NCBI GenBank assembly: GCA_017654935.2
Contig: CM065704.1
Coordinates: 22,597,937-22,661,936, forward strand
Reading direction: 5' to 3'
DNA from: Phymorhynchus buccinoides
Lineage: Eukaryota; Mollusca; Gastropoda; Neogastropoda; Raphitomidae
Length of the DNA: 64,000 bases
Shown: positions 1-10,536 of the stretch, in pieces
Layout: each line of letters starts with the position of its first letter
How positions within the stretch are numbered: position 1 is the first letter of the stretch
Translations under genes and position numbers: made by a program
The notes under the pieces: generated by a model
What the model was told of the DNA's origin: nothing
Database searches by the model: none
The model's input: the letters and a program-made list of their open reading frames with translations, nothing else

Positions 1-1743
1 CACGCGATCGGAAGCCGCCATTTTGATTTTCCCGCTGCGGGTCTACAAAGTCATGAAAAATTAAGGAAACAAAATAAGGCCCGCAAATTTTTGGATCAAC
101 ATTATTTTCATACACGATATATCATTGTCCAACGTTTTAGCATTAGAAAATAATGTTAGCTTACATTCATTTTGCTTGATAATATTCACTGCGGGCACCT
201 CGTGCTAGAAAATCGTCTGCAGTTTTGGCTCATCTTTTTTATTTATTTCTCAAAATAAAAAACTATTTTGAAGTGGCTTCAAATCTGAAATCAATTATAA
301 CATTGTAAAGAACAATATACCAAAGTATTGTGCTTGTTGCACGAAGTGCACAATTCTGGTTAATTCTGCAACATAGAACCCCCGCTAAGAGGCTAGTGAC
401 AGTGAGGAAGAAGGTGATGAAGATGCTGTTGATGAGTTTGGAGAAGTTTTGGGTGGGTACAGGATAATGTGAGTAATAAGTGTTATGTACTGTTTATCTC
501 GTCCCGTCAACCTCAATTTTTACGGTTGTTATTTCTCCTAAAATCTGAGCGGCGTGAGTGCTTTGGAAAACATAACTTTTTTGTTTTTAAAGATATTGCC
601 TTGAAATTTTGTGTGTAGGCTTTTTACACAAAACTGTAGGACATGAACCTAAAAGGCAAGTCTTTTAACCTTTCCTAGTCTTGCACCTTGTATTGCCAGA
701 AATTATAATTTTATTAAACTTTAGCGCTGGGATAATCATGTCATAAATTCAAAATAAAACACTATATAAACACCAGATTAGGTTCAGGTCTTTGTTTTAA
801 CTCTTGTTTGAAGACATGCACAGTTATATGAGGCTCCATTGACTGTGTGTGAAAATATTGTTTCCAACATAACATTACCATGCGGCATATAGATTTTAAT
901 CAATTAATTATCTAATTAATTTTTGGGTACCTTACACAAATAGTTTTGCCTTCAAACTGTATACTAAGCAAAACTGTGACCAATAATCTACAACATGGCC
1001 AAATTTGAAGAGAATCCATCAATAACTGTATGCTCTAGTAGCAAACCCAACAAGGAACCCTTGTTCAGCCCTGAGCTCCATGGTTAATACGCCGGGTCGC
1101 AAATCTGTCGCCCCTCGCCACAATTGTTTTGGGGGGAGCTTTTCATCATTTTTTTTCACGTACAAGAATTGAACAAGAAAAACAACAACACACCATTAAT
1201 CTTTCCTCTTATATATATAGTTTGCTTTAATAAAACTTTTTTTGTTTCCAATGTATGTGTTTGTGAACCTAAGAAAGAACTCAATTACTTTAAAGGACCA
1301 TAGTCATCTCCATTCGGACCTAAAAACGTTCTGGAAAACGTTTCAGCATTATTTCCTACTACACATAGACACAGTATACAAAGTGTATCTATGTAACCTA
1401 CCTTTTATGTCACATTCTTCAAGATAAAGTGAGCGCACACACTTTTATTTCGCAAAAATCGGTCTCCTGGGGCAGATTTGCCAGCTGCCATTGAATCTCA
1501 CCCAAAATGGGATTTGTGCGATAATCCATTTGGCGTGACGTAGATTAGGGGAAATCAATACGGCACCTGTGACTGATGTTGAACTATTTGAAGACAAATT
1601 ATTTTGCCTGTTTGTGGCCCGTTTTTAATAATAGAACTTGTTGGGACACTTTCAGACCTAGCTTATGACGTAACGCTGTCAGAGGATACGTAGTATTATT
1701 ATGACGCCAAGTTGTACACCTTCAAGTTCCTCTCTTCTTGTTC
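1..1743. other. AT-rich non-coding DNA, no gene seen
   Basis: No ORF longer than about 60 codons looks like protein, and no RNA gene or recognisable element was found. The stretch is AT-rich with short homopolymers. It stops being unique where the palindrome begins at about 1744. Confidence 0.5.
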
Positions 1744-2357
1744 TAGTCCAGGCGAAATGATAAAGTTTACCTTGTTTTGTGATATATATTAGGTTTCTAT
1801 GTTGATCTAACATGATTTGAGGGTGCTGAATCAAAATCCGTCCGAGGCTAAGTTGTAAATGTTGGGCATTTTGAGTTATGACGTAATATTCAAAATGGCC
1901 GCCATGGGACTCTAGAGAACTTTAACGTAATTATTTTGTATCTAATGCTTTTTTTGGTAAGAAAAATAGAATAATTTGCTAAAATGATTCAAACTGTGTG
2001 AACTATATCCTATTTTAGTAATTATTAGCCCCCAGCCACTGCGGAAAGGGCTATCACGATATTTCGTGTCCTTTCATTTGCCTGGTAATTATCTTAAGAG
2101 CCATGTCACAGGATCACTTCGAATGTGTGTGCTACTATTTTAATGAAGCTGATGTGCCCCTAAGTATGCCTTGTTGACCTTGGCCTTTGGCCTTGAGTAT
2201 GTGATTTTATTGTATCAACTATGCTTTTTCAACTTTTGCACTGCTGTCGTAAAATGTTTCTAAGCTAAGGTTTATGGAGGATGTTGAATTACTGATGCCT
2301 GTTTTATGCCTAAGCCTTTCATCTTAAATGCTTGACCTTGAATTAGCATTGAATATT

Positions 2358-2430
2358 AAAAGCGCATAGAGCTCCACATTGGTGGAGGAATGCGCTATAT
2401 AAATGATTCACTATTATTATTATTATTATT
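2358..2430 (+). mobile_element. Short L2/SINE-type 3' tail insertion in left palindrome arm
   Basis: This 73-bp block is present in the left arm and absent from the matching place in the right arm. It contains a GCGCATAGAGCTCCAC hairpin, then AATGCGCTATATAAAT, and ends in (ATT)n. GCGCTATATAAAT followed by a TTA-type simple repeat is the usual 3' end of L2-like LINEs and the SINEs that use them. The hexamer AATATT flanks it on both sides (2352-2357 and 2431-2436) and occurs once in the empty right arm, so it is a target-site duplication. Confidence 0.8.
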
Positions 2431-2624
2431 AATATTTCAACTTTTTGCTTTAAAATATTTTAAATCATTGCAGTAACGGTCTCATAATTGGTACATGAGC
2501 CTATGGTTATATAGATGCTAACCTAAGTACCGATGACATCTCTAGCCTTCATCGTAACGCTTGGCCTTTGTTGTTAAGCGCCAAGCAGAACAACACGGCG
2601 ATCAGTGTCGATATTATATTTTAT

Positions 2625-2685
2625 TTTATAGGTGGGTAAATGACCAACATTTCATTACACGTCGGCACTTTTACCCACCTATAAA
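2625..2685. repeat. Short hairpin in palindrome spacer
   Basis: TTTATAGGTGGGTAAA at 2625 is the reverse complement of TTTACCCACCTATAAA ending at 2685, with about 29 bases between. It may mark the termini of a tiny foldback element at the centre of the palindrome. Confidence 0.7.
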
Positions 2686-3390
2686 TTGGTTAATGCACCA
2701 ATTATGAGACCATTACTGCAAAGATTTAAAACATATAAAAACAAAAAGTTAAAATATTCAATGCAAATTCAAGGTCAAGCATTTAAGATGAAGGTTTAAT
2801 AAAATGGGTATCAGGAATTCAATAGTCTCTATACACGTTAGCTTAGGAAAAAAAACCACATAGCTTATTTTACCACAGCAGTGCAAATGTTGAAAAAGTA
2901 TAGTTGATACATTAAAATCACATACTCAAGGTCAAATGTCAAGGTCAATAAGGTATACTGAGTGGCACATCAGCTTCATTAAAATAGTAGCACACAAATT
3001 TGAAGTGATCCTGTGACATTGTTCTTAAGATAATTGCCAGGCAAATGAAAGGACACAAAATCGTGATAGCCCTCTCCGCAGAGTGGCTGGGGGCTAATAA
3101 GTACAAAAATAGGAAATATATTTAACATAGTTTGAATCATTTCAGCAAACTATACTATTTTTCGAACAAATAAAAGCATTAGATACAACATAATTACAGT
3201 AAGTGCATGTTTTAACAGTTCTTTAGAGTCCCATAGTGGCCATTTTGAATATTTCGTCATAGCTCAAAATGCCCAACTTTTACAACTTGGCCTCCAACGG
3301 ATTTAGATTCAGCACCCTCAAATCATGTTAGATCAACATAAAAACCTAATATATATCAAAACAAGGTCAAGCTTAATTTCGCCTGGACTA

Positions 3391-4189
3391 CTACTAAACT
3401 AGGCCTACTGACTACCCTTAACTGCGTCATTTGAGCTAATTACCCCATGACGAGATTTCAAGATAGCAGAGTACACAGAAGAAAAAAGGTCAGCGCATTT
3501 TTGCTAACTTTGAGCTAACAGTATGATTGCGTTCAGTTTTATGCTTGTCTGTGACTTTGAATTATGTCAGAGTTTACAATCCAGATCGATTTTGCATCAT
3601 TCTGCACGTTATTTACGAGAAGCGCATGGGCCTTTAATTTTAACTTTACGATTTGTTCTGTGTTCTGAAAAGAATAAAAGAAAATAATGTGCTGATTTAC
3701 TTTTTCTCCCAATGGGGGAGATAAACAATGCCTATGCAAAGACAGCTGTTTCGTCTTGAGAAAGACTCTTCAGTCTGCATGTCGGCCTGCAAAGAATGTC
3801 CACAGTGAACATTCAAACTGAGCTAGAAGACTTTATCCAAGAGAAAGGTTGTCCTCTTTGCACCAGATTGAAAGTCCACAATAAAAGCAAACCAGCACTT
3901 ATTTCAAAAGAAATGGTAAACATCTTATGTAAAATAACAAAACAAAAACATTTAAAGGAGAGGGGAGTGGGCGGAAGTGAAGGGGCACCACCAGAGGAGC
4001 GTGGTGGGTGGAAGGGGAGGTCGCAGCCCAGCGAGGGGGAAAGCTGGAGGTGGGCGGGGGGGGGGGGGGGGGAAGCAGGATATGGGAAACCCCAAGCGAA
4101 GCTAGGAAGGAGAAGAGGGAGGCGAGTAGGGCTTTTGTACAAATAGTTCCTCTACCTTCTGGAAGTTTTGTGTTTGGTCTAACCATATT
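3391..4189. other. Non-coding DNA with G-run
   Basis: I see no convincing gene. The overlapping ORFs here are created by GC-rich low complexity, including a G-run at about 4056-4072. The block TACAAATAGTTCCTCTACC near 4139 recurs, inverted and slightly changed, near 12306-12336, so part of this stretch is dispersed repeat. Confidence 0.5.
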
Positions 4190-4300
4190 TGTTTTGAAAG
4201 GTGCATAACGGAGAATAACGCATCTAACCAGTTATTCTTCTTCTTCTCTTCGATCGCTTGGACAGGTTCCTATCAATTATGAACGCAGATGCTTCATGCT
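4190..4300. repeat. Dispersed repeat with TTCTTCTTC lead
   Basis: A TTCTTCTTC tract leads into a segment about 70 bases long containing TCAATTATGAACGCAGATGC. The same arrangement, with TCAATTACGAACGTAGATGC, occurs at about 12030-12110. The shared order of motifs at two distant places indicates a dispersed repeat of unknown class. Confidence 0.6.
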
Positions 4301-4405
4301 TTCGTGCGGAGCACGGGTTTATCTAGTAAGCTTATAAGCTTGTTACAAACAAGTTCAATCGAACGAAACTCAACCAAATTGGCCGTCGTTCGCTGCGACC
4401 TGAAT

Positions 4406-4675
4406 TCAATTGTGAGCGTCTATGATGCGGTTTTTGAGAGGCCTTCCCTCCACGCAGAAGAGAAGCAGCTCATCGAAGTTGGTTCCACCCCCGCACTTCT
4501 CCACCTCCACTACCTCCCCCTTATGACACTGGTAGTACACGTCAGGACGGTCAGTGACGTCATCAAGGTGAAGGCCGTCACACTTGCCGGTGCAGTTCAT
4601 AGTCCATGGCATGCCGGACCTTTCGTGGGGGGCCTGGTACGAACTGACGCACCGTTTCTTCTCCGGATGCAGGAA
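4406..4675 (-). CDS. Chitin-binding type-2 (CBM14) gene, exon B, copy 1, probable last exon
   Basis: A minus-strand exon that probably ends the gene. The acceptor is TTCGTGCAG immediately above 4675, and the stop is at 4406. The reading phase at the acceptor is 0, matching the phase-0 donor of the upstream exon at 6150. It first supplies the end of one CBM14 domain (FLHPEKKRCV) and then a second domain: cysteines in NCTGKC, an aromatic core RPDVYYQC, then EKCGGG and LLLFC. CBM14 domains bind chitin through three disulphides and occur in peritrophic-matrix, shell-matrix and chitinase-type secreted proteins. Earlier exons, and so any signal peptide, are not in the window. The product is inferred from domain motifs only. 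It could be an old gene fragment, but the open frame and good splice sites argue for a real gene. Confidence 0.65.
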   Translation of the reverse strand, partial: FLHPEKKRCVSSYQAPHERSGMPWTMNCTGKCDGLHLDDVTDRPDVYYQCHKGEVVEVEKCGGGTNFDELLLFCVEGRPLKNRIIDAHN

Positions 4676-5949
4676 CTGCACGAATAATAATGATAATAAC
4701 GTCGTCGACTGTTTAGAGCGACTATTGTGGATAGATGACAATATTCGCTTTTTTGCGTGTTTTTGCAATCTGTTCATTGATACATCATAATTATTATGTA
4801 TGAAGTTCAAATTAATATATTAGGAAATTACTGATAAATAGCTAATGGTTGGTCAGTGATCTACTAATCTACACTCTATTCTTTGCATACCCAAGCCATC
4901 TACAAGGCAGTGTGGTCTTCACGCTTCAAAGTGGTCGTCACTTTTCTTCAAACAACTATGCACTTACCCCTGATCTGGAGCTGGCGCATAAGCCTGGGAA
5001 TCCTGTAGCAACTTTTCTTCATGCCTGATCCATCTATAGACTTTAATCTGGTGAACAGGCATCCGTTGATGCCTCAATCACGTCTTAAGTTCAACGTCAA
5101 CTTAATTGCTTATTTTTTACGTGTCTTCATTATCGTATTTGCAGTGACGATTAAAAGGGCTTCCCTCATTTTTATTTTTTTTGGGCAAACAAAAAATCTT
5201 TTTTCTTTGTGTACAGTTGAAGCATGAGCATAATAGGGCCCACAGTACACAAATTCCCCTCATTCTAGCTCCTTTCAGTTTTCCACAGAGAGCTATTTGT
5301 TTCAAGTTATTTCTTTTAACAGAGGCAAATATTCTTATCATTGATTGTGGTTAGGGATAGGAAAAGACCTTACAAGTGGCATACCACCATAAAACAATGT
5401 AAGCCTAATGGATAAAACACTTTAAATTGGTTTATGCTGGTGATGAGTGTTAACAAAAGGCATGAACTGAAAGGAGCTGAGAAAAGCCACTGTGGGCCTA
5501 TACTATTTTTTCAAGACGTACAATATTTCAAGTGAGGATGTCTCTAAATGATCGTTTCGGATATATAATATGGATATGGTTGTGGCTCTAAACAGAAGAC
5601 ACATGAGAATAAGGCCGGGTTCACATTAGACGCGTAAGTTCTGTACGGAAAACCCTAAATAAGTGGAAGAAAGAAGGATACAAGTTTATGGAAACAGGGA
5701 AAATTCGGACACGTGCGCAAACCTTTTCCCTTCTTTGTTTCACTTATTTATGGACTGTGCACGGGTTTCTGCATGGAATATCTGCTTATGTGTGTACACG
5801 GCCTAACTCAACAACAAAAACAGACATGAATAAAAAGACTATCATACAAAAACAACAACACTTTTCAGCTTAGGCAGAATGGAATGGTGAACGCGAGGTT
5901 AAAATGGGTGCGAATTAATAGTGTATACAGAATATTATATTCTGTATCT

Positions 5950-6095
5950 GTAGGCGACATATGTGTGTGAGTGCATGTGCTTGCATATACTTGTGTGTCT
6001 GTGCATGTGTGTGCGTGTGCATGTGTGCGCGTGTATGTGAGTGCATGTGTGTGTGTGTGCTTGGCGAGCACGCACGTGTGTACCCATGCGCAGGC
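5950..6095. repeat. GT-rich low-complexity tract in intron
   Basis: An imperfect run of TGTG, GCATGTG and GCGTG, lying in the intron of the chitin-binding gene and repeated at about 8345-8490. ORFs rich in His-Thr here are artefacts of base composition. Confidence 0.85.
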
Positions 6096-6149
6096 GTGCT
6101 CAAACATGTCTGCACACGGTAGGCTATAATATTAATAACACTAACAGAC

Positions 6150-6307
6150 CTGGGTAATTTGCAGGGAGTTGTGCTGCGCACATCTTCCGCTGAGCTCGGG
6201 TCTCTGAGAGCGACACAAGGCATAGAATGGGCTCCACTCTCTCCCGTCGTACGCGTTCAACCCGTCCGCCAGACCGCGACATGGCACGGCCTGCAGTGAC
6301 CGTAGCA
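6150..6307 (-). CDS. Chitin-binding type-2 (CBM14) gene, exon A, copy 1
   Basis: A 158-nt minus-strand exon. It is bounded by an acceptor CCCCTACAG above 6307 (phase 1) and a donor CAG|GTCTGT at 6150 (phase 0). It encodes the first two-thirds of a CBM14 domain: PCRGLADG, then EWSPFYALC, then ELSGRC. The missing last cysteine is supplied by the start of exon B at 4675, so one chitin-binding domain is split by a phase-0 intron of about 1.47 kb. The exon ends close to the contig end at 6435 and is repeated at 8545-8702. Confidence 0.65.
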
Positions 6308-6435
6308 CTGTAGGGGATGGTACTCGTCTGGGGAACAAAAATCACAGGAAGACTCGATGGCTTTGAGTCAAAATGGACTATCTTTACTGACTTATTGATG
6401 TTATTGCAAAAACTAAGAACTTGTATTAAAAAAGA

Positions 6436-6935
6436 NNNNNNNNNNNNNNNNNNNNNNNNNNNNNNNNNNNNNNNNNNNNNNNNNNNNNNNNNNNNNNNNN
6501 NNNNNNNNNNNNNNNNNNNNNNNNNNNNNNNNNNNNNNNNNNNNNNNNNNNNNNNNNNNNNNNNNNNNNNNNNNNNNNNNNNNNNNNNNNNNNNNNNNNN
6601 NNNNNNNNNNNNNNNNNNNNNNNNNNNNNNNNNNNNNNNNNNNNNNNNNNNNNNNNNNNNNNNNNNNNNNNNNNNNNNNNNNNNNNNNNNNNNNNNNNNN
6701 NNNNNNNNNNNNNNNNNNNNNNNNNNNNNNNNNNNNNNNNNNNNNNNNNNNNNNNNNNNNNNNNNNNNNNNNNNNNNNNNNNNNNNNNNNNNNNNNNNNN
6801 NNNNNNNNNNNNNNNNNNNNNNNNNNNNNNNNNNNNNNNNNNNNNNNNNNNNNNNNNNNNNNNNNNNNNNNNNNNNNNNNNNNNNNNNNNNNNNNNNNNN
6901 NNNNNNNNNNNNNNNNNNNNNNNNNNNNNNNNNNN
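6436..6935. other. Assembly gap, exactly 500 N
   Basis: Five hundred consecutive N. The round number suggests a scaffolding placeholder rather than a measured gap. Sequences on both sides are copies of each other, so the true distance may be negative (an overlap). Confidence 0.99.
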
Positions 6936-7065
6936 GACGGTCAGTGACGTCATCAAGGTGAAGGCCGTCACACTTGCCGGTGCAGTTCATAGTCCATGGC
7001 ATGCCGGACCTTTCGTGGGGGGCCTGGTACGGACTGACGCACCGTTTCTTCTCCGGATGCAGGAA
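6936..7065 (-). CDS. CBM14 gene, exon B, copy 2, truncated by gap
   Basis: The acceptor-proximal 130 nt of the exon described at 4406-4675, with the same phase-0 acceptor above 7065. It is cut by the gap within the second chitin-binding domain, after DDVTDR. One residue differs (Pro for Ser after RCVS). It is probably the same exon seen on the overlapping contig, not a second gene. Confidence 0.6.
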
Positions 7066-8544
7066 CTGCACGAATAATAATGATAATAACGTCGTCGACT
7101 GTTTAGAGCGACTATTGTGGATAGATGACAATATTCGCTTTTTTGCGTGTTTTTGCAATCTGTTCATTGATACATCATAATTATTATGTATGAAGTTCAA
7201 ATTAATATAATTATTAGGAAATTACTGATAAATAGCTAATGGTTGGTCAGTGATCTACTAATCTACACTCTATTCTTTGCATACCCAAGCCATCTACGAG
7301 GCAGTGTGGTCTTCACGTTTCAAAGTGGTCGTCACTTTTCTTCAAACAACTATGCACTTGCCCCTGATCTGGAGCTGGCGCATAAGCCTGGGAATCCTGT
7401 AGCAACTTTTCTTCATGCCTGATCCATCTATAGACTTTAATCTGGTGAACAGGCATCCGTTGATGCCTCAATCACGTCTTAAGTTCAACGTCAACTTAAT
7501 TGCTTATTTTTTACGTGTCTTCATTATCGTATTTGCAGTGACGATTAAAAGGGCTTCCCTCATTTTTTTATTTTTTTTTGCAAACAAAAAATCTTTTTTC
7601 TTTGTGTACAGTTGAAGCATGAGCATAATAGGGCCCACAGTACACAAATTCCCCTCATTCTAGCTCCTTTCAGTTTTCCACAGAGCGCTATTTGTTTCAA
7701 GTTATTTCTTTTAACAGAGGCAAATATTCTTATCATTGATTGTGGTTAGGGATAGGAAAAGACCTTACAAGTAGCATACCACCATAAAACAATGTAAGCC
7801 TAATGGATAAAACACTTTAAATTGGTTTATGCTGGTGATGAGTGTTAACAAAAGGCATGAACTGAAAGGAGCTGAGAAAAGCCACTGTGGGCCTATACTA
7901 TTTTTTCAAGACGTACAATATTTCAAGTGAGGATGTCTCTAAATGATCGTTTCGGATATATAATATGGATATGGTTGTGGCTCTAAACAGAAGACACATG
8001 AGAATAAGGCCGGGTTCACATTAGACGCGTAAGTTCTGTACGGAAAACCCTAAATAAGTGGAAGAAAGAAGGATACAAGTTTATGGAAACAGGGAAAATT
8101 CGGACACGTGCGCAAACCTTTTCCCTTCTTTGTTTCACTTATTTATGGACTGTGCACGGGTTTCTGCATTGAATATCTGCTTATGTGTGTACACGGCCTA
8201 ACTCAACAACAAAAACAGACATGAATAAAAAGACTATCATACAAAAACAACAACACTTTTCAGCTTAGGCAGAATGGAATGGTGAACGCGAGGTTAAAAT
8301 GGGTGCGAATTAATAGTGTATACAGAATATTATATTCTGTATCTGTAGGCGACATATGTGTGTGAGTGCATGTGCTTGCATATACTTGTGTGTCTGTGCA
8401 TGTGTGTGCGTGTGCATGTGTGCGCGTGTATGTGAGTGCATGTGTGTGTGTGTGCTTGGCGAGCACGCACGTGTGTACCCATGCGCAGGCGTGCTCAAAC
8501 ATGTCTGCACACGGTAGGCTATAATATTAATAACACTAACAGAC

Positions 8545-8702
8545 CTGGGTAATTTGCAGGGAGTTGTGCTGCGCACATCTTCCGCTGAGCTCGGGTCTCT
8601 GAGAGCGACACAAGGCATAGAATGGGCTCCACTCTCTCCCGTCGTACGCGTTCAACCCGTCCGCCAGACCGCGACATGGCACGGCCTGCAGTGACCGTAG
8701 CA
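8545..8702 (-). CDS. CBM14 gene, exon A, copy 2
   Basis: Same exon and same splice sites as 6150-6307, with an identical reading frame (PCRGLADG, SPFYALC, LSGRC). This copy continues into unduplicated upstream sequence, so it is the better place to look for further 5' exons. I found none on the minus strand up to about 9.2 kb. Confidence 0.65.
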
Positions 8703-8748
8703 CTGTAGGGGATGGTACTCGTCTGGGGAACAAAAATCACAGGAAGAC

Positions 8749-8976
8749 TCGATGGCTTTGAGTCAAAATGGACTATCTTTACTGACTTATTGATGTTATT
8801 GCAAAAACTAAGAACTTGTATTAAAAAAGACCGCAAATAATGTAAAATGAGGATTATGCTTTTTATATAAAATTTTCTGCAGGTTTTTTTAAAACAAGTT
8901 ATTGGTTTTCACAATATGTTCAATAATACGTCAATGGACTATCTAACGATAGTCCGCTTTGACTCCAAGCCATCGG
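8749..8976. mobile_element. Small inverted-repeat element (MITE-like)
   Basis: GATGGCTTTGAGTCAAAATG near 8751 pairs with the reverse complement of CGCTTTGACTCCAAGCCATC ending near 8975, over about 37 bp with a few mismatches. The interior is AT-rich and non-coding. No target-site duplication was identified. The contig before the first gap breaks off inside the homologous element. Confidence 0.5.
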
Positions 8977-9192
8977 ATTATTATTAATTTTCATCAATCA
9001 AAGTCCAGTCAGTAGTGATTTGGAGAAGAAGAAAAAGAAAAAAAAGCCGTGTGACACGGATATTGCCACTTGACATAGATGCAAAGACAAGAGCAGACAA
9101 ACATACAGACACAGACGGGCGGGCGCCCAGAGAGATTCTCCTTCCACTGTAGTAGAATAAGTAAGCCTATGTAAACAGGATGACAAATGCCC

Positions 9193-9347
9193 AGGGCCTG
9201 TATTCACGTTGGGATAGCATGAGACTTAGCATCATGCTAACTTAGAAGCTCTTCCAAAAGTCCTATTAAATCCTATAGGGCATTGGAAGAGCTTCTAAGT
9301 TAGCATCATGCTAAGTCTCATGCTATCTCAACGTGAATACAGGCCCT
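9193..9347. mobile_element. Foldback/MITE-like palindrome
   Basis: AGGGCCTGTATTCACGTTG at 9193 pairs with its reverse complement ending at 9347. The arms are about 65 bp and nearly perfect, with a short central loop. Very high arm identity suggests a young non-autonomous DNA transposon hairpin. No ORF is present, and the class cannot be fixed from the termini alone. Confidence 0.75.
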
Positions 9348-9356
9348 GCTCAATAA

Positions 9357-9358
<2 letters not shown>

Positions 9359-9442
<84 letters not shown>
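9359..9442. repeat. (TC)n microsatellite
   Basis: An uninterrupted TC dinucleotide run of about 84 bases. Confidence 0.98.
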
Positions 9443-9445
<3 letters not shown>

Positions 9446-9578
9446 GAGTAGCCACATTTTACAGTATCCTTTTCTCAAAATCCCCATTCCCCATCTCCCC
9501 TTTGCTGGTTATGTATATAATATGTAAATAATGTCTTGTGATTTATTTTTATTTGTATGATTGTTGCTTTTCTTAGTA

Positions 9579-9612
<34 letters not shown>

Positions 9613-9742
9613 TTCTAGTTCTTAAATTTATTTGTTTGTTGCTTTCTTGTTGTTTGCCTCAGGGCTGAGTGAAAAAAAGCTGTAATTAATTAGCTTATCT
9701 CATTACCCTGAATAAATAACCTTTCGTTCGTTCGTTCGTTCT

Positions 9743-9745
<3 letters not shown>
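9443..9745 (+). mobile_element. Solo LINE 3' end with (TTCG)n tail
   Basis: This non-coding segment ends in a GAATAAATAA polyadenylation-like motif followed by CTTTCGTTCGTTCGTTCG and then a TC run. A motif of this kind followed by a short tandem tail is how several LINE 3' ends finish. A 32-base C-run at 9581-9612 interrupts it. It is interpreted as a 5'-truncated insertion, inferred from tail structure only. Confidence 0.5.
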
Positions 9746-9868
<123 letters not shown>

Positions 9869-9878
9869 CTTTCATTTG

Positions 9879-10536
9879 AACGTTTTCTTCTGACCCAGGT
9901 AATTGATAAGCCAACAAGGATATCAGCCAATTCCCAGACCTTGATTGATCACATTTATACTTCTCAACCAGATAACGTAATAGAAATATGATCACCAAAG
10001 TTTTAGCGATCATCTGCCAGTTTGTATTACGTGGTCTAAACAAGGTGTTACAATTCCAAAACAAATTGTCATACATTAGTAACTTACAGAAACGTTTCTC
10101 ATTTTGATCTTGACAAATTCCTGTTTGACCTCAGTTATTCATTTTTATCTCTAGTTTATTAGTTTACGGATCCCGATGAGGCATTTGAAGTCTTCTATCA
10201 CAACGTTTTAAATATTTACAACAAACATGCACCATTCAAAACGATACGTGTTAAAGATACTCCTAAGAAACCCTGGTTAACTGAAAATGTAATGCAGGCT
10301 ATATGAATCAAAGAGACTCTCTTTTGGCAACAGGGGCAAAAGATGATGCTCGGAACAAAGAAATGTTGCCACACATTTAAACAGAAAAGCAAAAATGTCC
10401 TATTTCAAAGAATTAGTTTCTTCAAAAACAGACAGTAAATCGATTTTGACCGCCATTAACCAGATAACTAATAAAAAGACCAGCACAAAAAATAATATAA
10501 CGAAAGATTTGTCTCCTGAAGAACTTAATATACACT
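9879..10536 (+). mobile_element. LINE A, 5' segment: endonuclease end and linker, degraded
   Basis: Frame-hopping translation gives VIDKPTRIS and LIDHIYTSQPDN, then FDLDKFLFDL, then DEAFEVFYHNVLNIYNKHAP and KKPWLTENV. This is the usual order at the end of the apurinic-like endonuclease domain and in the linker before reverse transcriptase in jockey/CR1-type LINEs. Stops and frameshifts are frequent, so it is dead. The coding trail stops at about 10536 in SPEELN and resumes at about 13055. The 5' end is truncated inside the endonuclease. Confidence 0.7.

Larger units (their letters stand above)
1744..3390. repeat. Large diverged inverted repeat (palindrome)
   Basis: The left arm, about 1744-2497, pairs with the reverse complement of the right arm, about 2690-3390. 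Anchors are TAGTCCAGGCGAAAT at 1744 against the complement ending at 3390, the 'TTAGCCCCCAGCCACT' block near 2026 against its complement near 3085, and 'GGTCTCATAATTGGT' near 2477 against its complement near 2695. The arms differ by many substitutions and small indels, so this is an old inverted duplication or foldback element rather than a fresh assembly hairpin. No ORF lies inside. The spacer carries its own short hairpin. Confidence 0.85.
4546..6435. repeat. Duplicated contig end, copy 1 (partner 6936-8830)
   Basis: This block is nearly identical, in the same orientation, to 6936-8830. The offset is 2390 at the start and 2395 at the end, so only about five net indel bases separate them. 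The copy runs exactly to the last base before the N gap, and the partner starts exactly at the first base after it. That pattern is expected when two overlapping contigs or haplotypes are scaffolded without merging. Confidence 0.95.
6936..8830. repeat. Duplicated contig end, copy 2 (partner 4546-6435)
   Basis: This is the right-contig version of the duplicated block. It differs from copy 1 by scattered SNPs and small indels, for example an extra ATTA near 7210 and different T-runs near 7565-7580. These are typical of allelic differences or homopolymer error. After 8830 the right contig continues into sequence found only once. Confidence 0.95.

Noticed and set aside
4289..4687. 132-codon plus-strand ORF opposite exon B
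   Set aside because: It is the shadow of the minus-strand chitin-binding exon, which has the cysteine pattern and splice sites.
6124..7200. 358-codon minus-strand ORF running through the gap
   Set aside because: It is open only because the 500 N are read as unknown residues. It joins exon A of the left contig to exon B of the right contig, which is not a real order.
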